From Rhizophagus clarus (Eukaryota; Glomeromycota; Glomeromycetes; Glomerales; Glomeraceae): a stretch of 64,000 bases of DNA. Below are positions 12,236 to 22,248 of this stretch, in pieces. Position 1 is the first letter of the stretch; each line of letters begins with the position of its first letter. The notes beneath the pieces are model-generated. The model was not told the DNA's origin and searched no databases. It was given only the letters and a program-made list of their open reading frames with translations. Made by a program: the position numbers and the translations under genes. The stretch is from assembly GCA_015698045.1 (NCBI GenBank), contig BLAL01000058.1:1800501-1864500 (forward strand), read 5' to 3'.

Positions 12236-14732
12236 CCTGATGTAGTAATTTGAAGCAATACTTCAATTTTTATATTTTTAAAATTTGAATATACTATTGC
12301 TTTATACCCAAACTACTCTCCACAAATATTATTGACTTCTTTTTTATAAAATTCCGATAAAATATTTAACTCTTGTTTCTCATATTTTGCAAGTTCTTCT
12401 TTACTATTTGGCTAATTTGCATGATCAAGTATTTTCATTATTAAGTAAAGGTCTATAAGGAAATCTTTCTTGAATTTCTGAAACAACAGCTGATGCAAAA
12501 GATTGAATATCAACAACTAATTCTGCTTCATAATTTTCATCCCATATTAATTGATGTGCACCAATATTACAATCTTTTCCTAATGGTACATTTGACAAAA
12601 ATTTATTTAAATTTTCTCTTAATAATAATCTTCCTTCATTATCAAATTCCAAAAATTCCTGCCGAATTTTATTAAGAGTTAACTCTATTACTGGATCTAT
12701 GTCAGATATTTGAATTTTTTTTTGTTGAAAAACCTTGCTTAAAGCTGAAAGATACCCAAGAATATCCCATAAAAAATGAAGAAAAGCAAAAAGTTTCCAA
12801 TTACAAATTGCTGTATATAAAAAAACAAAACTTTGTTTTTGAAGATTATTAGTGGTTATTATTATTGTTTCCAATAATGTATCCATTAAAGACTTAATTT
12901 AAAGACATAAATTTTTGACTGCTTCATACCAAGAAAGCCATCGGACTTCATAAATTTGTTTTATTTTCAAAATTGGATGTCCTAATATTTCTTGATATTT
13001 GCGTAAAATATCTACCCTTTTACTAGAATTTGAAAAAAAATTATAAACTGACTTTATAATATGTTCAGCATGCTTGCAAAAATCCACTTTTTTTTCTGCT
13101 GAATTGCAGGCTAAAGCTAGCCTATGTGCAATGCAGTGTATTATAAATAAATACTCATTTCTTTCCTTAATTCTTGACGCTACTCCTGTTGATCTTCCTA
13201 ACATAACACTTGCTCCATCCGAAGCAAAAGACATAAGTTTATTTGTTAAACCTTTAAAAAAAATTATAGTTAATAAAACAAATAAAACTATATTAATATA
13301 TATGTTAAGATTAAAAACTTAGTACCTTTTTTATCGAATAAATCAATAATTGCTTCAAAAATAGTTTTTGAATCTTTGCTTTTTAGTTGAAGTAATTTTA
13401 AAAAACGGACTTTAATCTTTCTATGCAAACAATACTTAACATATATAATAAAGTGAGGTTCACTTGAAATATCTGTACTTTCATCAACCATAATACCAAA
13501 TGCGATAGCTTCATTTAATTCGTTCCATATAGTTTTCTCTATTAAAATTGAAATAGCAGATAATATTTCACGACCAGACACGTTATTTTCATAATTAATT
13601 GTACTAGAAGCTGATATTAATTGAGGACATCCAAGAATTCTACAAAGTTTTATAACTTCAGATAATTTGTTTAACGAAATATCATTTTCTGCTAGCCAAA
13701 AAATTATTTTCATTAAAGAGCCAATATGATTTTGAGCTTTATCTATAGAATTATTTGAAACTCTAATAAATTCTGCCCTTGATATCTCGAGATTTATTGC
13801 ATCAGTATGATCTTTTGTTGAAGCATGTTCTGATAAAGCTGAAGTTTTAGAATTTTTTGAACCTAATTTAAATAATTTTCGGTTATTAATGTAATTATAA
13901 ATAAAATAATAAAATAATAAAATTATATTACCTTCTTTTCCAAATCTATTTAATTTTTTATAGCTTTTGCATAATGAACAAAACATTAGTTTTTTCGAAC
14001 TATCATATATTAGCCATTTATAAATTTTTAACCATTCTTCTTGAAAACCTTCAGTCTTTTTTTTTATTAGGAGGCGTGTCTTTTTCTTTTTAAAATTTAT
14101 ATTTTTTTGTATTTGTTTTTTATTAATATTAGTATTAGTTTCTTCTAAATCTGAATCTATAACATTAAACTTGTTATCATTAATTTCGTCCATATCTTTG
14201 TTAGAAATTTTTTTTTAAAATATTGTTTGATAGACATTTTGCTCAAAAAATCATAAAATTTGATTATCAAAATGATAATTTATTGATACAATATTGCCGA
14301 TATACAAAAAAATTTGCTGAACAGAAATCCATTGATCATAAAAATTTTCTGAAAAAAAATCCGTTATGAAAAAATTTTATCAGGGATTTTTTAAAAATTC
14401 CAGATTTTGCCAGAATTTATAGTACTATTTTAAGCACTGCTTGTGATACGTGAGTCAACTGCAAAAAATTTATATTTAATTTTGGTGCAAATTTTTGTCG
14501 ATCACTAATTAATTTTTAGTGAACGCCACTTTTCATCCCAGAATAACCGCACTTAAAATTAACTTTAAATTCAACAAATATTTATAACACATGACGTTTA
14601 TCCTAATGTTTTAATAATATATTTTTTAAAAAAATTTTATTAAAAAATTTTTTACTTTTATTTGACGCTTCGCCAGATTCTCACCTAAAATACCTACATT
14701 ACAGATATATAAAGTACAAATATATGTTGTTT

Positions 14733-16584
14733 TTATATCTCTTCAAGTACCACTTGAGCACTTTTTTCACGCAACTGTACTGCATAACAAGTTATCCAAT
14801 CCTGTATAGTTGTTACTTTCAGTATGTCTGAACTCTCAATTTCTCCTTCTTGCGCTCTTAAAGTCAATAAATTTCACATATCTTGGGCAGTCATTCGGTA
14901 ACTCTTGTCAACATTTCCAGTCAAAAAACATTCTTCTAAAATAGCTGAAATTCTTTTTTTTATACATTTTCCACTACCCTTTTTTCCATATTTTTGAGCT
15001 TCTTTTGTTGCCCAGTCACTTGATAATAGAAATTCAGTCATATCTAAAGGTGGTCTACAATGTATAAAATATTCAATCTTTGTTATCTCTTTAAAGAGAA
15101 TTTATCAAATTTACCTTGTAGTATATTCTTTATGCGACATACTACGATTTCTCAAACATAATTCTAAATAAAATGAAGTTAGAAATATTTCATAACAGGT
15201 AAAGTACTACAGACAGTATATATAATTACCTTTATTTTCTAAGGTTTCATTCGTCAATTCTTTGTCCAAAATTTCTACTAATTTTTGTCTCTTATTTTGA
15301 TTTTCATAATTAATTTTTCGATTTTGCAATTCATTTGTTAATTTTTGTAGTGGCAATCTTTTTGGACAAAGTCCTAGTATATTGATCATTAGGGATATAG
15401 GAGTTTTAACATAAAAGAATGTAAAATAAGTATGGTAAGTGAAAGAGCCTGAACTTTTATTGGAAATAAAAAAACTAATATACTAAACAATATTTAGTAA
15501 TTTGTTGATAAAAAAAATTTTTTGTTATACAATTTCATTGCAGTTATTGAACTACTATCCAGAATTATCACTTTACCTGATGCGTGTGGAATTGGAATTT
15601 TCTATGGAGATTTTGGTTCTGTTGACTCAGAGACTTGTGGTAATAGTTGATTAATTTTACTTTTTGCGAATTTTTGAATCTGGGCAGGAGAAAATGATGT
15701 CCAATTTCCAATATTTGGCATAGCTCATGCTTTTATATATCCTGCATCTTCACCTTCAATTGGTCAGGTCCATTCAAACCAATTGGATATCCCTGGTATA
15801 GTCATAGACTTTTCTTTACTTTCTATCAATGAGTTGTTATTATTAATTAGTATGAATAGTAATAAACACTCTAAATAAATATAGTGTTTACCTTTAGTTC
15901 GATTTGGCTCTATATGGGGCAACTGAAGTACCAGCAATATTCTTAATAGCTGCTGTGATGTCATTACCTTCTTGGATTTCACCACCAATTCGAACAAATT
16001 GTTTTGTTGAAAGAGATATCTAATGGTTTATCAGTTATTACAAGTCAGTTTGATTTTTTTTTTTTAAAAAAAAAAGTTTTTATTACCAACTTGAGCATGA
16101 TGCGAATCTACAGTGGTTTTAGCCTCACTAGCCTCCAAAAATATCCATTTTTTTACTTGAATTCCATACCATTCATGCCATTTGCTCATAATAATCATAA
16201 GTTCTGAGTTGTGATAATGTGGACCATTTTCAGAGATTATACTAATCCACTTTGGTTTGACATCTAAATTTTCTATCACAGAATGCAGGGAACATGCAGA
16301 AAATCATGCATCTTGGTGAGCATCTGTGGACCAATGATCTATAGCTTGTATATTAATTTCAAAGCTTTCTTTGGATTTGGTATATAACAAAACTGTATAT
16401 AATGCCCAGCCCTTTTTTCCAAAAAATTCTTGTTTTGTTTCACGTGATGTTTTAGGCAATATTTTCATCTTATAATCAACTACTAATAGTGCACCATCTT
16501 CATTTAAATCTAGAAGGGCTGCATTAAATTGTGCATTTAAATAAGTTTTTCGAGCTTAATGTGCAAGATAATAAAGTATACGAT
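14733..16584 (-). pseudogene. Copy A transposase, C-terminal piece
   Basis: Reads, with stops, as the C-terminal half of the protein also found at 57761-61525. Landmarks in order: VVDYKMKILPK (first candidate acidic residue), IDHWSTDAHQDAW, WISIISENGPHYHNSEL (second), FLEASEAKTTVDSHHAQ (third), PGISNWFEW, then the C-terminal module GKKGSGKCI, GNVDKSYRMTAQDM and DILKVTTIQDWI. These spaced acidic residues suggest an RNase H-like DDE/D nuclease by analogy. Stops include a TAA next to ARKTYLNAQFNA and a TGA after MTAQDM, both explained by C-to-T/G-to-A changes. The gene is cut at about 16584 by the Polinton-like element and resumes at 33300. Confidence 0.75.
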
Positions 16585-16590
16585 GTCATC

Positions 16591-17199
16591 AGCGCTGACC
16601 TCTGGTTGCCTGGGCTAAAGCCTCAGTATATATCCACCCCTCCGTGGTGGACTCATACCAGATCTCCTATCCAGTTAGCCTCCCAGCGCCTTTACAGCGC
16701 GTCTCTAACAATACCATAGATAAATACCATATTTCCTGGTATGACCTCCTACATATACTCTTCATACCAACTTTGTACCAGTCCTCGTACCAGAAAACAT
16801 ATCAAATAACCATCAAAGTCACTAAATAAAGGCAAAATCATATACAACAATAGTTTGGTACGATGGTACGAAGACAATTTCCAAAAATATTATCCAACTC
16901 CAGACACTATATACATATATACTTATATATAATGCTTATAATATATAAAACTTTTTGGAAAAATTCCTCAGACCAATGTACCAGATCCAAAAGTATCAAT
17001 TTTACATTTTTAAAGCCTTCAGAACGCCAATTTCACTATTTTTCTGGTACGAAAAGTGGTCAGAATTTGGTACGAAGAAAAATCCTGCTCTTCGTACTAA
17101 AATATTGGGTATATATAGCATCACTTCTTGTACCAACTACCTATATATACCTACTCGTACCAAAAGTGGCTATGCCTTCCAATAGCATACAAATATACC
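16591..17199 (+). repeat. Left terminal inverted repeat of the Polinton-like element
   Basis: About 610 bp, inverted copy at 32685-33294. Starts AGCGCTGACCTCTGG and contains AAGCCTCAGTATATATCCAC and several GGTACGA/TCGTACC motifs. Open frames inside it are mirrored in the other repeat and are not taken as genes. Confidence 0.9.
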
Positions 17200-17262
17200 A
17201 AAAAATATCTATATTCGAACATTGTTTTGTTTAGTATGTTACTGAATGATTAGCACTTTATA

Positions 17263-17781
17263 TTATTCAAAAAGTTGTTCTAGTGTTTCAAGCCTTTCTA
17301 TCAACTCACTCAAAGGGAGATTCATTCCCCATAATTTGACTTCATCTTGATTTCTAGATGAAATTCCACAAAAGATTTTCTTTCTAAGATCTTCCTTATC
17401 ACATTCAGAAAGCTTTCTAAGCCTTTCTAATTTTTGATAAAATTTCCTTACCGATTCATTACCTTGTTTTAACTCTTCTACTTTATATTTCTGTATTTTA
17501 GTAGAAAGTATTGGATCTCTAACTAAATATTTAACTATTTCTTTTAATGGTTTTTTAACTCCAAACTTTTCTACACACTTTTTATTATCTGGTGATAATT
17601 CGATAATAAATTTTTCTTTAATGACTACATCATCCAAATCCTTATTTTAGAGTAAAACATAAAATTTTATAAACTTAAAATATTCACTAATGGATCTATC
17701 ATCTTGTCTGGGAGCTGGTAGCTCAAATTCTTGATTACTTTGTAATCTCAAAATACTTGGAGGGGTTGATGGTCTTTCCAT
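17263..17781 (-). pseudogene. Gag-like protein (small), first gene inside the left terminal repeat
   Basis: Frame from ATG at 17781 (MERPSTPPSIL) through one in-frame TAA near 17646 to the stop at 17263, about 172 residues. The segment VEELKQGNESVRKFYQKLERL followed by KIFCGISSRN and LPLSELIERLETLE matches retrotransposon Gag helices (a QG-x-SV-x-x-FY-x-KL block, then a GL/GI-S block, then a leucine-spaced helix). It lies directly inside the terminal repeat and 40 bp from the DUF5679-like gene on the same strand, so it is not an obvious separate insertion. It is a different protein from the Gag-protease at 22249-25246. No zinc knuckle, protease or reverse transcriptase adjoins it. Role unknown; a capsid role is possible. 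Confidence 0.6.
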
Positions 17782-17820
17782 TGTTATGTTTATTGCTAAT
17801 AAATGATGTCATATTTTCAA

Positions 17821-18141
17821 TTAACCCTCTTTCGTTGCATCCCTTAAATACCTTTTAATATAAGTCTGAACATTCTCATTAGCATCTAAAATTTTAAGAC
17901 CAAGTTTCTTAGCCTTCTTATTCATAGCCGTCTTCTTTCTCCTTTTCTTAGCATCTAGAATTTCTCTTTTACTATGTGTTTTAACCTCCCAATTTTCACC
18001 AGTAAGGGTATTTTTATGCGTCCCACAAATAATACAATCACCATGAATTCTATATTGACCTTTATCAGTTATATCTTGAACTTCTGAAGACGTTTCTGTC
18101 TTCTTTTTATACTTTACACAATATATCTCTGTCATGACCAT
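17821..18141 (-). CDS. DUF5679-like zinc-ribbon protein with basic tail
   Basis: Starts at ATG 18141 or 18135 (MTEIYCVKYKKKTE). It shows YCVKxxKKT, then GQYRIHGDCIICGT, close to the YCVKCRKKT...G-x-C-x-x-CG pattern of DUF5679 proteins found in phages and adenovirus/Polinton-like viruses. The second cysteine of the first pair is tyrosine here (CVKY), a likely TGT-to-TAT transition that should weaken zinc binding. The C-terminal half is strongly basic (AKKRRKKTAMNKKAKKLG), like a DNA-condensing core peptide. Divergent from the integrase gene (start 18182), so the two share a promoter gap of about 40 bp. Core or DNA-packaging role is inference. Confidence 0.65.
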   Translation of the reverse strand: MVMTEIYCVKYKKKTETSSEVQDITDKGQYRIHGDCIICGTHKNTLTGENWEVKTHSKREILDAKKRRKKTAMNKKAKKLGLKILDANENVQTYIKRYLRDATKEG

Positions 18142-18181
18142 AAATTTGAATTTTAGAAGTAAATCTTTAATTTTAAACAAT

Positions 18182-19273
18182 ATGACCTCTTTAGAGAGGT
18201 ATTACAAATGTTATAACCTATCAGGGGTACTAGCACGTCTTCTTAAAGATTAAGAGCATTATAACATCTATCAAAGACCTCCTAAAGAAAAAAGATCTGA
18301 ACGTCCAAAAGTAATTGTCTGGAAAGAAAATGCTACTCAGCAGTCTGATTTAGCAGAAATGCCTATAGATCCCAAAGGATACCATTATTTTCTCGTAATA
18401 GTAGAAATATCCAGAAGACGAGTAGATGCTGAGCCTATCAAAATAAGACAGCTAATAGTGTATTAAAAGCATTTATTAAAATATATAAACGTGGTCGTAT
18501 CTAACCTCCTATCCAATACCCATAGACTAGAAACTGATTCTAGTTCAGAATTTACCAATTCACAAATACGTGATTTTTTCCTTAATAGCATTGAAGTTAT
18601 GATGAGATTTGGAGAACCTGAACGTCATAAACAGCAATCATTTGCAGAGAGAGCAATTCAGGCTATAGAAAAACCGCTTTTCAGAAGAATGACAACACAG
18701 GAACTAAAAACTGGTGAGATATCGGTTGAATGGTCTGAAGATTTCCATGATATAGTAAGATTAGTAGATAAAAAGTGGCAAAGAGATCCACCTGAAATCC
18801 CAGAAGGTCCACCTAAAATTGATAAAATACAGAGTTACTACTAGAAGGGACACTAGTTCGAACCAAACTTCTTGAACCTATATCAGTACTTGGAAAAAAA
18901 ATACATGGTAAGTTTAGAACAGGAGATATTAAATGGGACCCAAAAGTTCGTATAATTAAAAAACTTATCCTTTCTCCTGAACAACCGCCTACATATCTAC
19001 TTGATGGATTACATGGCAGGTTAGGAGTATCTAGATGTGCATATACTAGAAAAGAACTGCAAGTTATTTCTATCAACAAAAAGCCTCCACTTGATTCAGT
19101 AATAAGAGGTCAGCCAGAAAAATATGTACCTGAGAAAATTCTCAACCACCGTACTAGAAAGGGTCAGCTCCAATACTTAGTCAAATGAGAGTGCTATCCA
19201 GAAGACAGAGCCAGCTGATAGATTACAAGAAGACGTTCCCAATCTAGTACACATTTATAATAATACAAAATAG
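18182..19273 (+). pseudogene. Polinton-type integrase with C-terminal chromodomain
   Basis: From MTSLERYYKCYN at 18182 the frame runs with a few stops and slips to TAG at 19271-19273. The DDE core is visible: SDLAEMPIDPKGYHYFLV (first D), LETDSSSEFTN (second D), SFAERAIQAI (E). The context RFGEPERHKQQSFAERAIQ and KTGEISVEWSEDFHDIV matches the other copy at 50208-50905. A C-terminal segment IRGQPEKYVPEKIL...QLQYLVK(stop)ECYPEDRAS is a chromodomain, expected to steer insertion to modified chromatin. Breaks: a TAA near 18250, a slip around 18455, a stop at 18841, TGA in place of the chromodomain tryptophan, and a small deletion after DRAS. Integrase cuts and joins element ends; dead here. Confidence 0.85.
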
Positions 19274-19385
19274 GTTATATTTTTTTTACGAAATATCCTC
19301 AAAATTGTAATTAAAGATAAGAGTATAATAAAGTAAATCATATAATAAATATTCGAAATTAAACATATCCATTATATACTAAAAA

Positions 19386-22237
19386 ATGTATACTGACTAA
19401 GGCTCTGATCGGTTTAGTTCAGTACAGTTTTTGCGAAAACTGATACTGAACCGAATTGATCGGTATCGGTATTAGTGATTATCAAAACCGATCAGTTTCA
19501 GTAATCATCAATACTGATACCGATCAGTAATTATCGAAAACTGAACTGAATTACCAATAAGTTATGTATTAAAAAAAAGATGTGAAACCATTTAATTGAC
19601 AAAAAATAACATTTCGCAATATCTTTTTTTTGTTAAAATGACAAAAAATGGTGCGAAATGTAAAAAAATATTTTACAAAAAAAGTTGCAAAATGTTGTAA
19701 AAAATATATTGCAACGTTATCATTGATTTCGCAAAAAAAAAGTTGTGAAATATTATAAAAAATCATTTCGCAACGTTTTTATTAATACTGTTAAAAAGCG
19801 TTGTGAACTACGTTTTTTTTATTAATTCATAAGTAAAAAACGTTTCACAACATTATTAATTAATGGAGTTAAAAAATGTTGTGAACAACATTTTTTTTTA
19901 TTGATTCAAAAGTAAAAAACTTTTACCAATGTTTTTTAAAAAAAACTTTTACCAATGTTTTTTTTTTCATTTAAATCTATAAATAAAAAACGTTTCACAA
20001 CGTTTTTTATCAATATAGTTAAAAACGTTGAGCACAACATTTTTTTTATGTGTAAATTCATAAATAAAAAATGTTTTTGCAACATTTTTATTTAATGGAG
20101 TTAAAAAACGTTGCGAACAACATTTTTTTTTATTGATTCAAAAGTAAAAAACGTTTACCAACATTTTTTAAAAAAAATATTGCGAAAATGTTTTTTTTTC
20201 GTTTAAATCTATAAGTAAAAAATGTTTCGCAATATTTTTACCAATGTTTTTAAAAAAAAACATTGCGAAAATATTTTTTTTTTCATTTAAATCTATAAAT
20301 AAAAAACGTTTCACAACATTTTTTATCAATATAGTTAAAAACGTTGAGTACAACATTTTTTATGTGTAAATTAAAACAAAAAACATTTTTGCAACGTTTT
20401 TATTAATACCGTTAAAAAGCGTTGTGAACTACGTTTTTTTTATTAATTCATAAGTAAAAAATGTTTTACAACGTTTTTATTTAATGGAGTTAAAAAATGT
20501 TGCGAACAACGTTTTTTTTATTGATTCAAAAGTAAAAAACATTTACCAACGTTTTTTAAAAAAAACATTGTGAAAATGTTTTTTAAAAAAAACATTGTGA
20601 AAATGTTTTTTAAAAAAAACATTGTGAAAATGTTTTTTAAAAAAAACATTGTGAAAATGTTTTTTTTTTCGTTTAAATCTATAAATAAAAAACATTTCAC
20701 AACGTTTTTTATCAATATAGTTAAAAACGTTGAGCACAACATTTTTTTATGTGTAAATTCATAAATAAAAAACGTTTTTGCAACATTTTTATTTAATGGA
20801 GTTAAAAAACGTTATGAACAACGTTTTTTTTATTAATTCAAAAGTTAAAAACGTTTACCAACGTTTTTTAAAAAAAACATTGTGAAAATGTTTTTTTTCG
20901 TTTAAATCTATAAGTAAAAAATATTTCGCAACATTTTTACCAATGTTTTTAAAAAAAAACATTGCGAAAATATTTTTTTTCATTTAAATCTATAAATAAA
21001 AAACATTTTGCAACGTTTTTTATCAATATAGTTAAAAATGTTGAGTACAACATTTTTTTTATGTGTAAATTAAAATAAAAAACGTTTTTACAACGTTTTT
21101 ATTAATATCGTTAAAAAACATTGCAAACTACTTTTTTTTTATTAATTTATAAATAAAAAACGTTTTGCAATGTTTTTAATTAATGGAGTCAAAAAATATT
21201 ACGAACAATGTTATTTATGTGTATAATTAAAAAAATAAGCATTTCGCAACATTTTTTAACGATATTAATAAAAACGTTGTGAAAATGTTTTTTATTTTAA
21301 TTAAACTTTTAATAAATGCGAAACATTTTTTAAAATTAACATAAGAATGTTTTCGCAACTTTTTTAATATTTTAATAAAAAAATATTGTAAAAATGTTCT
21401 TTTATTGAACAAAAACGTTTTTCTTATAAAAAAATAAAATATTTTTTAAATCAGTAAATTGGTTCAGTAAATCACAAAACTGGTACTGAAACCACAACTA
21501 CTGAAACCGATCAGTAAATTTACCGACAGGTTCAGTTCAGTAAACCATAAAAACTGAAACCGCTCTGATACTAAAACCGATCAGTACAGTTTAGTAATTA
21601 CCAAAACCGATCAGAGCCCTAATACTGACATTGCTACATTCTTAGATGTATCCCCAAAACGGGTAGAAAATTGGCTAAATACTCCAATTAAGGAAACCAG
21701 CCACATTGTTAATACTTTATTCGAGAGAATAGATATATTTCAAATACATGAAATTGCTCGTAACATCATATATCATCTTGATCAGCTTGCCGAAGAAGAC
21801 TACTGGAAAGCTGTAGTAGATTATAAGAATAGTGGTGAAGAACTAAAACGTGCTATTAAAAAATATTTAGATATGAATAAAGCTGTTACAGAACCTCTAT
21901 ACAAAAAAAATATGATTTGGCTGATAAAAAAGAAAAAGCCTTTACGTATCAAGTAGAGATAGAAAAAATTTTATTACAAGGTGGATTTGCATATAAGAAA
22001 GATGGAAGAGAAAAGAATCGTATACTTAATAATATTGGAATACTAGCTGATGGGTTAGACCCTTATGAAATTCCAATATGGTTTGGAGAACCAGAAGAAC
22101 CAATTTGGCAATCAGATTACTGGGGAGATGAAGATCCAGATAATCCTACAAACTGGCAATCAGAGTACTTAAAGGATCCAAATGATTCTGATGAAGATCC
22201 AGATTACCCTTATCTAGAATCTGTTGAATGGATCTAA
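19386..22237 (+). pseudogene. HTH-like conserved Polinton protein, split at codon 4 by a hAT
   Basis: ATG at 19386 and three more codons lie left of the inserted element (19398-21621); the frame resumes at 21630 as IATFLDVSPKRVENWLN, a helix-turn-helix-like start. It continues through ERIDIFQIHEIARNIIYHLD and, after one base slip near 21915, ADKKEKAFTYQVEIEKILLQ and GLDPYEIPIWFGEPEE to an acidic C-terminus (stop 22235-22237). About 205 residues. The degraded copy at 49560-50105 keeps the same order and lacks the insertion. Integrase is directly upstream in both copies. The stop lies 11 bp from the Gag-protease stop, convergent. Function unknown; DNA binding is suggested only by the N-terminus. 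Confidence 0.7.
19398..21621. mobile_element. Non-autonomous hAT element, 2.2 kb, repeat-filled
   Basis: Terminal inverted repeats TAAGGCTCTGATCGGTTT (left) and TAGGGCTCTGATCGGTTTT (right, inverted). Perfect 8-bp target duplication ATACTGAC at 19390-19397 and 21622-21629. The paralogous gene near 50105 keeps the uninterrupted site, confirming the insertion. The interior has no gene: subterminal GATCAGTA/CCGATCAG motifs, then about 1.8 kb of diverged repeats built from AAACGTTGCGAA-like and TTTAAATCTATAA blocks, including four tandem ACATTGTGAAAATGTTTTTT units near 20565-20660. Confidence 0.93.
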
Positions 22238-22248
22238 TTTTATATTTT

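Larger units (their letters stand above)
2545..12242. mobile_element. Plavaka-type DNA transposon 1, apparently intact
   Basis: Termini CATCAGGAAATTTTATAG (2545) and the reverse complement ending CCTGATG (12242), each flanked by TA (2543-2544, 12243-12244). It contains three genes with unbroken reading frames: Myb/SANT-like (minus, 3602-4225), transposase (minus, 4914-7899) and a partner gene (plus, 9049-10448). Subterminal repeats rich in TTACG/CGTAA lie at both ends and a 240-bp inverted repeat flanks the transposase and partner genes. The same terminal sequence bounds Plavaka 2. No frame-breaking mutation was found, so recent activity is plausible. Confidence 0.85.
2174..14193 (-). pseudogene. 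hAT transposase (ZNF862/KIAA1586-like), split by Plavaka 1
   Basis: The N-terminal part (14193 to about 13290) has a zinc-finger-like segment with FCSLC and EHASTKDH, then the DDE region with VDESTDISSEPHF. After a short intron (about 13250-13320) comes SFASDGASVMLGRSTGV and HCIAHRLALACN, typical of hAT proteins. Another intron lies near 13860-13930. An in-frame TAA at 12899 interrupts the frame, which continues to 12425 and, degraded, to 12245. The C-terminal end lies beyond the nested element at 2174-2360: SSVDCERE..., one base slip, then IKTDLRNSLNNETL, the hAT dimerisation signature. Dead: at least three stops, one frameshift and a 9.7-kb insertion. Confidence 0.86.
1987..14439 (-). mobile_element. 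hAT transposon, inserted in the terminal repeat of copy A
   Basis: Terminal inverted repeats are CAGTGCTTAAAATAG (1987-2001) and its reverse complement (14425-14439). Flanking 8-bp repeats are TTCGTGAT (1979-1986) and CTTGTGAT (14440-14447), 6 of 8 matching. Without the nested Plavaka element (2545-12242) the hAT is about 2.75 kb, a usual size. It sits 8 bp inside the outer element's terminus and would probably have blocked that element's mobility. Confidence 0.83.

Noticed and set aside
16863..17234. Open frames inside the left terminal repeat as genes
   Set aside because: The same frames appear mirrored in the right terminal repeat (32665-33030), have no recognisable domains, and are a by-product of the repeat.
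18182..19273. Integrase as part of a Ty3/gypsy chromovirus
   Set aside because: A chromodomain occurs in both groups, but this gene is divergent from a DUF5679-like gene and is adjacent to the HTH-like gene in both Polinton copies, and no gypsy RT is linked.
20518..20764. Short repetitive Lys/Phe/Met frames in the 20-21 kb region
   Set aside because: They are translations of the tandem repeats in the non-autonomous hAT; they occur on both strands and are not genes.
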